DNA of 64,000 bases from NCBI RefSeq assembly GCF_003298505.1, contig NZ_QNGB01000001.1, forward strand, positions 1-64,000. Direction: 5' to 3'. The notes under the pieces were generated by a model, which was not told where the DNA came from, made no database searches, and was given only the letters and a program-made list of their open reading frames with translations. This document shows positions 60,429 to 64,000 of the stretch, in pieces. Position numbers and translations under genes: made by a program. Source of the DNA: Roseovarius sp. TE539. GTDB lineage: Bacteria; Pseudomonadota; Alphaproteobacteria; Rhodobacterales; Rhodobacteraceae. How positions within the stretch are numbered: position 1 is the stretch's first letter; each line of letters begins with the position of its first letter.

Positions 60429-61799
60429 ATGACGACACTCGATGGAGTGACCAGAACGGACCAGTACCGGGCCCTTGGTCTGAGTACATTCGCCTTCACC
60501 GTCTGCTTTGCCGTGTGGACGATTTTTTCGATCATCGGCGTCAAGATCAAGGGCGAGCTGGGCCTTTCCGACACGCAGTTCGGCCTGCTCGTGGCAACCC
60601 CCGTGCTGACCGGCTCGATCAGCCGGATATTCCTCGGCGTCTGGACCGAACAATTCGGCGGGCGCATCATGTTCCCGTTGCAGATGATGATCACGGCGAT
60701 CTGTGTCTGGCTTCTGACAAGCGTCACCAGCTACCCGGTCTTCCTGATCGCGGCGCTCGGGCTCGGGCTTGCGGGCGGCTCTTTCATCGTCGGCATCGCC
60801 TACACCTCGCGCTGGTTCGAGAAGGAGCGCCAGGGCACCGCCCTGGGAATCTTCGGGGCCGGCAACGTTGGCGCGGCGGTGACGAACTTCGCCGCCCCCT
60901 TCCTCGTGGTCGCCGCCGGATGGGAGGGCACCGCGCGGATCTACGCGATCGTCCTCGCGATAACCGCGGTACTTTTCTACGTCTTCGCCAAGACCGACCC
61001 GGTCCATGAGGAACGCAGGCGCACCGGCAAGGGCCCGGTTTCAACCGCCGACCAGCTGGCGCCGCTCAAGAACATCCAGGTGTGGCGCTTCTCGACCTAT
61101 TATTTCTTCGTCTTCGGTGCCTTCGTCGCGCTGGCCTCGTTCCTGCCGCGCTACTATGTCGGCGCCTACGGGCTGGAACTGACGACCGCCGGTGTCTTCG
61201 CCGGTCTCTACAGCCTGCCCGGATCGATCTTTCGCGCACTCGGCGGCTGGATGTCCGACAAGTGGGGCGCCCGCGCGGTCATGTACGCGACCTTCCTGGT
61301 TTCCCTGGTGGTCCTCTTCATCATGAGCTACCCCGAAACCAGCTACACGGTCGAGGGCATCACCGGGCCTGTGACCTTCGATTTCGGTATCTCGGTCGGC
61401 TTCTTCGTCTTCCTGACCATCATCCTCGGCTTCATGATGAGCCTCGGCAAGGCGGCGGTCTACAAGCACATTCCTGTCTACTATCCGCATCACGTCGGAT
61501 CCGTCGGCGGGCTCGTGGGCATGATCGGCGGCCTCGGGGGCTTCTTCCTGCCGATCATCTTCGGTGCGCTCCTGGACCTTACCGGCGTGTGGACGACGCC
61601 CTTCATGTTCACCTTCGTGATGGTCGCTGTAATGACCGTCTGGATGCATGTGGCCATTCGCCGGATGGAGCGCCGCCGCCATCCCGGGCTGGAGGAAGAA
61701 AAATTCCTTTCCGACGTGCCGGATCAGCCGCTGGACGCACCGCAGCCACGTGAACGCGCCACATCCACCGGCAGCCCGGACGCGAACCCGGCGCAATGA
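60429..61799 (+). CDS. narK: Nitrate transporter NarK, type 1 (MFS)
   Basis: 456 residues with AGGAGG upstream. Twelve-helix major facilitator. FGAGNVGAAVTNFAAPFLVV is the NarK nitrate signature, and GVWTEQFGGRIMFPLQMMIT contains the MFS loop between helices 2 and 3. This branch (NarK1) is thought to be a proton/nitrate symporter. Some relatives have NarK1 and NarK2 fused; here two separate genes lie in tandem, 62 bases apart, with a hairpin in the gap. Confidence 0.93.
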   Translation: MTTLDGVTRTDQYRALGLSTFAFTVCFAVWTIFSIIGVKIKGELGLSDTQFGLLVATPVLTGSISRIFLGVWTEQFGGRIMFPLQMMITAICVWLLTSVTSYPVFLIAALGLGLAGGSFIVGIAYTSRWFEKERQGTALGIFGAGNVGAAVTNFAAPFLVVAAGWEGTARIYAIVLAITAVLFYVFAKTDPVHEERRRTGKGPVSTADQLAPLKNIQVWRFSTYYFFVFGAFVALASFLPRYYVGAYGLELTTAGVFAGLYSLPGSIFRALGGWMSDKWGARAVMYATFLVSLVVLFIMSYPETSYTVEGITGPVTFDFGISVGFFVFLTIILGFMMSLGKAAVYKHIPVYYPHHVGSVGGLVGMIGGLGGFFLPIIFGALLDLTGVWTTPFMFTFVMVAVMTVWMHVAIRRMERRRHPGLEEEKFLSDVPDQPLDAPQPRERATSTGSPDANPAQ

Positions 61800-61807
61800 C
61801 GTGACCG

Positions 61808-61831
61808 GGGCGGGCCCAGCGTGGCCCGCCC
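61808..61831 (+). other. Hairpin between the two narK genes
   Basis: GGGCGGGCC (61808-61816) pairs perfectly with GGCCCGCCC (61823-61831) around a 6-base loop. There is no T run after it, so mRNA stabilisation or processing is likelier than termination. Confidence 0.6.
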
Positions 61832-61861
61832 TCAGCAACAACCCCAGGAACGGAGAGAACC

Positions 61862-63469
61862 GTGGGACAAGACCTGAGAAACTACACGCCGGACGACGAA
61901 ACCTACTGGTCGGAAACCGGCAGGGCGATCGCCAACCGCAACCTCTGGATATCCATTCCCAGCCTGCTCTGCGGCTTCGCCGTCTGGCTCTACTGGGGCA
62001 TCATCACGGTGCAGATGCTGAACCTCGGCTTTCCGTTCGAGAAATCCCAGCTCTTCACCCTGGCTGCCATCGCCGGCCTCACCGGGGCAACGCTGCGCAT
62101 TCCCTCGACCTTCTTCATCCGCATAGCGGGCGGGCGGAACACGATCTTTTTCACCACCGCCCTTCTGATGATCCCGGCCGCCGGCACGGGCTATTTCCTG
62201 CAAGACCCCGATACGCCGCTCTGGGTGTTCCAGATCCTCGCCTTCCTGTCCGGCATCGGCGGCGGCAACTTTGCCAGTTCGATGTCCAATATCAGCTTCT
62301 TCTTTCCCAGGAAGGTACAGGGCTACGCATTGGGGATGAACGCGGGGCTGGGCAATTTCGGGGTGACCACGATGCAGATCGTGATCCCGCTGGTGATGAC
62401 CTTCGGTCTGTTCGGCGGCGAACCGATGGTACTGGAAAACACCTCCGGCACCCTGATCGGCAAGATCCCCGCCGGGACCGAGACCTACATCCACAATGCC
62501 GGCTATGTCTGGCTGCTGGCGCTCATTCCGCTGGCCTTCGCGGGCTGGCTGGGCATGAACAACATCCGTGACGATCACGTCTCGCCGGATATTCCCGGCC
62601 CCCTGGGCGCCTTCGGAATCATCACATTCATGCTGCTCCTGGGATTCGTTGCCGCGGCGGTCGGGCTCTGGCTGATGCTTCCGGCGACTGTCGGCGGTTC
62701 GGGGTGGGACGTGTCAAAGTGGATCGTCCTTCCGATCGTCATCGCGCTGACAGTGGGGCTGTTGAAGCTGATCCCCGGCCAGGTGGGGCGCAACCTGACG
62801 CGGCAATACCGCATCTTCGGCAACAAGCACACCTGGGCAATGACCGTCATCTACACGATGACCTTCGGCAGCTTCATCGGCTATGCCGCGACCTTCGCCC
62901 TGGCGATCAAGGTGGTGTTCGGCTTTCAGCACATCGAGGTCGACGGTGTGATGACCCACGATCTTGCCAACCCGGACGGACCTTCGGCGCTGATGTACGC
63001 GTGGATGGGGCCCTTCATCGGTGCGCTGATCCGGCCCATCGGCGGCATGATGGCCGACAAGCTTGGCGGTGCGCGTGTGACGCAATGGGTCTCGGTCGTC
63101 ATGGTCGCCTCGGCGCTCGGCGTGGCGTATTTCCTCAAGCAGGCTTACGTTTCGGCAACGCCGCAGGACTATTTCCTGCCGTTCATGATCCTGTTCCTTA
63201 TCCTGTTCACCGCGACCGGGATCGGCAACGGATCGACCTTCCGCACCATCGCCGTGGTCTTCGACAAGGAACAGGCCGGGCCGGTCCTGGGCTGGACCAG
63301 CGCCGTGGCCGCCTATGGCGCCTTCATCATTCCCAAGGTCTTCGGCGAACAGATCAAGGCCGCAACGCCCGAATACGCGCTCTACGGTTTCGCGATCTTC
63401 TACGGCGTCTGCATCCTGATCAACTGGTGGTTCTACATGCGGCCCAACGCCTACGTGAAGAACCCCTGA
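61862..63469 (+). CDS. narK: Nitrate/nitrite antiporter NarK, type 2 (MFS)
   Basis: 535 residues from GTG 61862 with GGAGAG upstream. [20 protein letters not shown] is the NarK2 signature, and [20 protein letters not shown] is the second nitrate motif. It is longer than NarK1, with an insertion of about 70 residues ([20 protein letters not shown] and following) between the helical halves. NarK2 proteins exchange nitrate for nitrite. Second gene of the nar operon. Confidence 0.93.
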   Translation: MGQDLRNYTPDDETYWSETGRAIANRNLWISIPSLLCGFAVWLYWGIITVQMLNLGFPFEKSQLFTLAAIAGLTGATLRIPSTFFIRIAGGRNTIFFTTALLMIPAAGTGYFLQDPDTPLWVFQILAFLSGIGGGNFASSMSNISFFFPRKVQGYALGMNAGLGNFGVTTMQIVIPLVMTFGLFGGEPMVLENTSGTLIGKIPAGTETYIHNAGYVWLLALIPLAFAGWLGMNNIRDDHVSPDIPGPLGAFGIITFMLLLGFVAAAVGLWLMLPATVGGSGWDVSKWIVLPIVIALTVGLLKLIPGQVGRNLTRQYRIFGNKHTWAMTVIYTMTFGSFIGYAATFALAIKVVFGFQHIEVDGVMTHDLANPDGPSALMYAWMGPFIGALIRPIGGMMADKLGGARVTQWVSVVMVASALGVAYFLKQAYVSATPQDYFLPFMILFLILFTATGIGNGSTFRTIAVVFDKEQAGPVLGWTSAVAAYGAFIIPKVFGEQIKAATPEYALYGFAIFYGVCILINWWFYMRPNAYVKNP

Positions 63470-63483
63470 GCGACAGACAAGCA

Positions 63484-63509
63484 CCGGCCCGGCACCGCGA
63501 CCGGGCCGG
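63484..63509 (+). other. Hairpin between narK and narG
   Basis: CCGGCCCGG (63484-63492) pairs perfectly with CCGGGCCGG (63501-63509) around an 8-base loop, in the 64-base space before narG. No T run follows. Confidence 0.6.
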
Positions 63510-63533
63510 AAAGCAATACCAAGGAGTAAGACA

Positions 63534-64000
63534 ATGAGCCACCTGCTCGACAGACTGAATTTCCTCCAGACCAAGGAGCTGGAGCAATTCTCGGACGGCC
63601 ATGGGCAAGTGACCCGCGAAAACCGTGACTGGGAAGACACCTACAGGAACCGCTGGCGGCACGACAAGGTCGTGCGCTCCACCCACGGGGTGAACTGCAC
63701 CGGGTCGTGTTCCTGGAAGATCTACGTCAAGTCCGGCATCGTCACCTGGGAAACCCAGCAGACGGATTATCCGCGCACCCGCCCCGACCTGCCCAACCAC
63801 GAACCGCGCGGATGCGCCCGCGGGGCAAGCTACAGCTGGTATCTCTACTCTGCCAACCGGGTAAAGAACCCGCTGGTACGGGGGCGCCTGATGAAGGTCT
63901 GGCGCAAGATGCGCGAAACCATGACCCCGATCGAGGCCTGGACCAAGCTGCAACAGGATCCGGTGCTGCGCGCCTCCTACGTGGAAACCCGGGGCAAGGG
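63534..64000 (+). CDS. narG: Respiratory nitrate reductase alpha subunit, N-terminal part
   Basis: 155 codons up to the window edge, with AAGGAG upstream. The molybdenum subunit of membrane-bound nitrate reductase Nar[23 protein letters not shown] gives the His-Cys-Cys ligands of the FS0 4Fe-4S cluster (His in place of the first Cys), and [20 protein letters not shown] gives the last cysteine. Its position after two narK genes indicates a narK-narK-narGHJI operon; the rest lies outside. Confidence 0.95.
   Translation, partial: MSHLLDRLNFLQTKELEQFSDGHGQVTRENRDWEDTYRNRWRHDKVVRSTHGVNCTGSCSWKIYVKSGIVTWETQQTDYPRTRPDLPNHEPRGCARGASYSWYLYSANRVKNPLVRGRLMKVWRKMRETMTPIEAWTKLQQDPVLRASYVETRGK

Noticed and set aside
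1-64000. CRISPR arrays, prophage or known anti-phage system
   Set aside because: No regularly spaced repeats, cas genes, phage structural genes or restriction-modification pairs were seen in the window.

Overview
The window is a high-GC segment from an alphaproteobacterium, almost certainly a member of the Rhodobacteraceae (Roseobacter group). Supporting signs are MipZ, a class I lysyl-tRNA synthetase, a C-minus type L31, a UPF0314 (DUF2585) protein, the divergent hemE/hemC pair, the trmD-EthD-rplS-rpmE order, and the family's glycosyltransferase/sulfotransferase pair. Most of it is ordinary chromosome. Gene density is high, many genes overlap by 4 to 11 bases, and mobile DNA is limited to the 3' end of an IS481-like transposase at the left edge.

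Layout. 1-4.5 kb: transposase remnant, parE, glucokinase, an HpaI-type aldolase and a VOC protein. 4.5-12.4 kb: an aromatic-acid catabolic region converging on homogentisate (small DUF2783 protein plus flavin hydroxylase, two metallo-beta-lactamase-fold proteins, an FAA hydrolase, hmgA, and a divergent MarR regulator). 12.4-22.4 kb: DMT transporter, mipZ, rpmE-rplS, EthD protein, trmD, a flavoprotein, a small HNH protein, hemE/hemC, a VAO-type FAD dehydrogenase and a secreted glutathione peroxidase. 22.4-27.3 kb: a complete Liv-type amino-acid ABC transporter with a stand-alone Lrp/AsnC ligand-binding protein upstream. 27.3-36.3 kb: TerB-like protein, lysK, a lipoprotein cytochrome c, a HELTH-motif lipoprotein, an SH3-like secreted protein, polA, dgkA, a 59-residue zinc-finger protein, an ABC-2 type ATPase and a HIT protein. 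36.3-46.3 kb: a divergent glycosyltransferase/sulfotransferase pair, a lone PstB-like ATPase, a PfkB adenosine kinase, the divergent repair genes nth and an AraC-OGT fusion, an OmpA-like lipoprotein, leuB and a Na/Pi cotransporter. 46.4-49 kb: tRNA-Pro(CGG) followed by a sugar-nucleotide dehydratase and a more AT-rich methyltransferase. 49-52.5 kb: universal stress protein, Hyi-like isomerase, folE2 and a Pro/Ala/Lys-rich protein. 52.5-59.5 kb: a Dpp-type peptide ABC operon ending in a FadR-type regulator, divergent from a DUF1028 gene. 59.5-64 kb: a Crp/Fnr regulator, two NarK transporters and the start of narG.

The best candidates for something new are: (i) the DUF1028 / Dpp-ABC / FadR module, where two copies of a TTTATCATGATAAA-type palindrome lie on the divergent promoters, the DppC permease and DppD ATPase are fused in one polypeptide, and DUF1028 begins Met-Thr as expected for an N-terminal-nucleophile enzyme; (ii) a dispersed intergenic element (hairpin with a 3-nt loop followed by a GGAGTATTT...AAGATGAA box) present three times; and (iii) a homogentisate cluster in which two metallo-beta-lactamase-fold proteins accompany hmgA and the FAA hydrolase while no maleylacetoacetate isomerase is visible.

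The nitrate region looks regulated by anaerobiosis or nitric oxide. A perfect TTGAT-N4-ATCAA site precedes narK, a one-mismatch site precedes the Crp/Fnr gene, and that regulator lacks the N-terminal cysteine cluster of true FNR. All identifications rest on reading the sequence and recalling family features; no database search was run.
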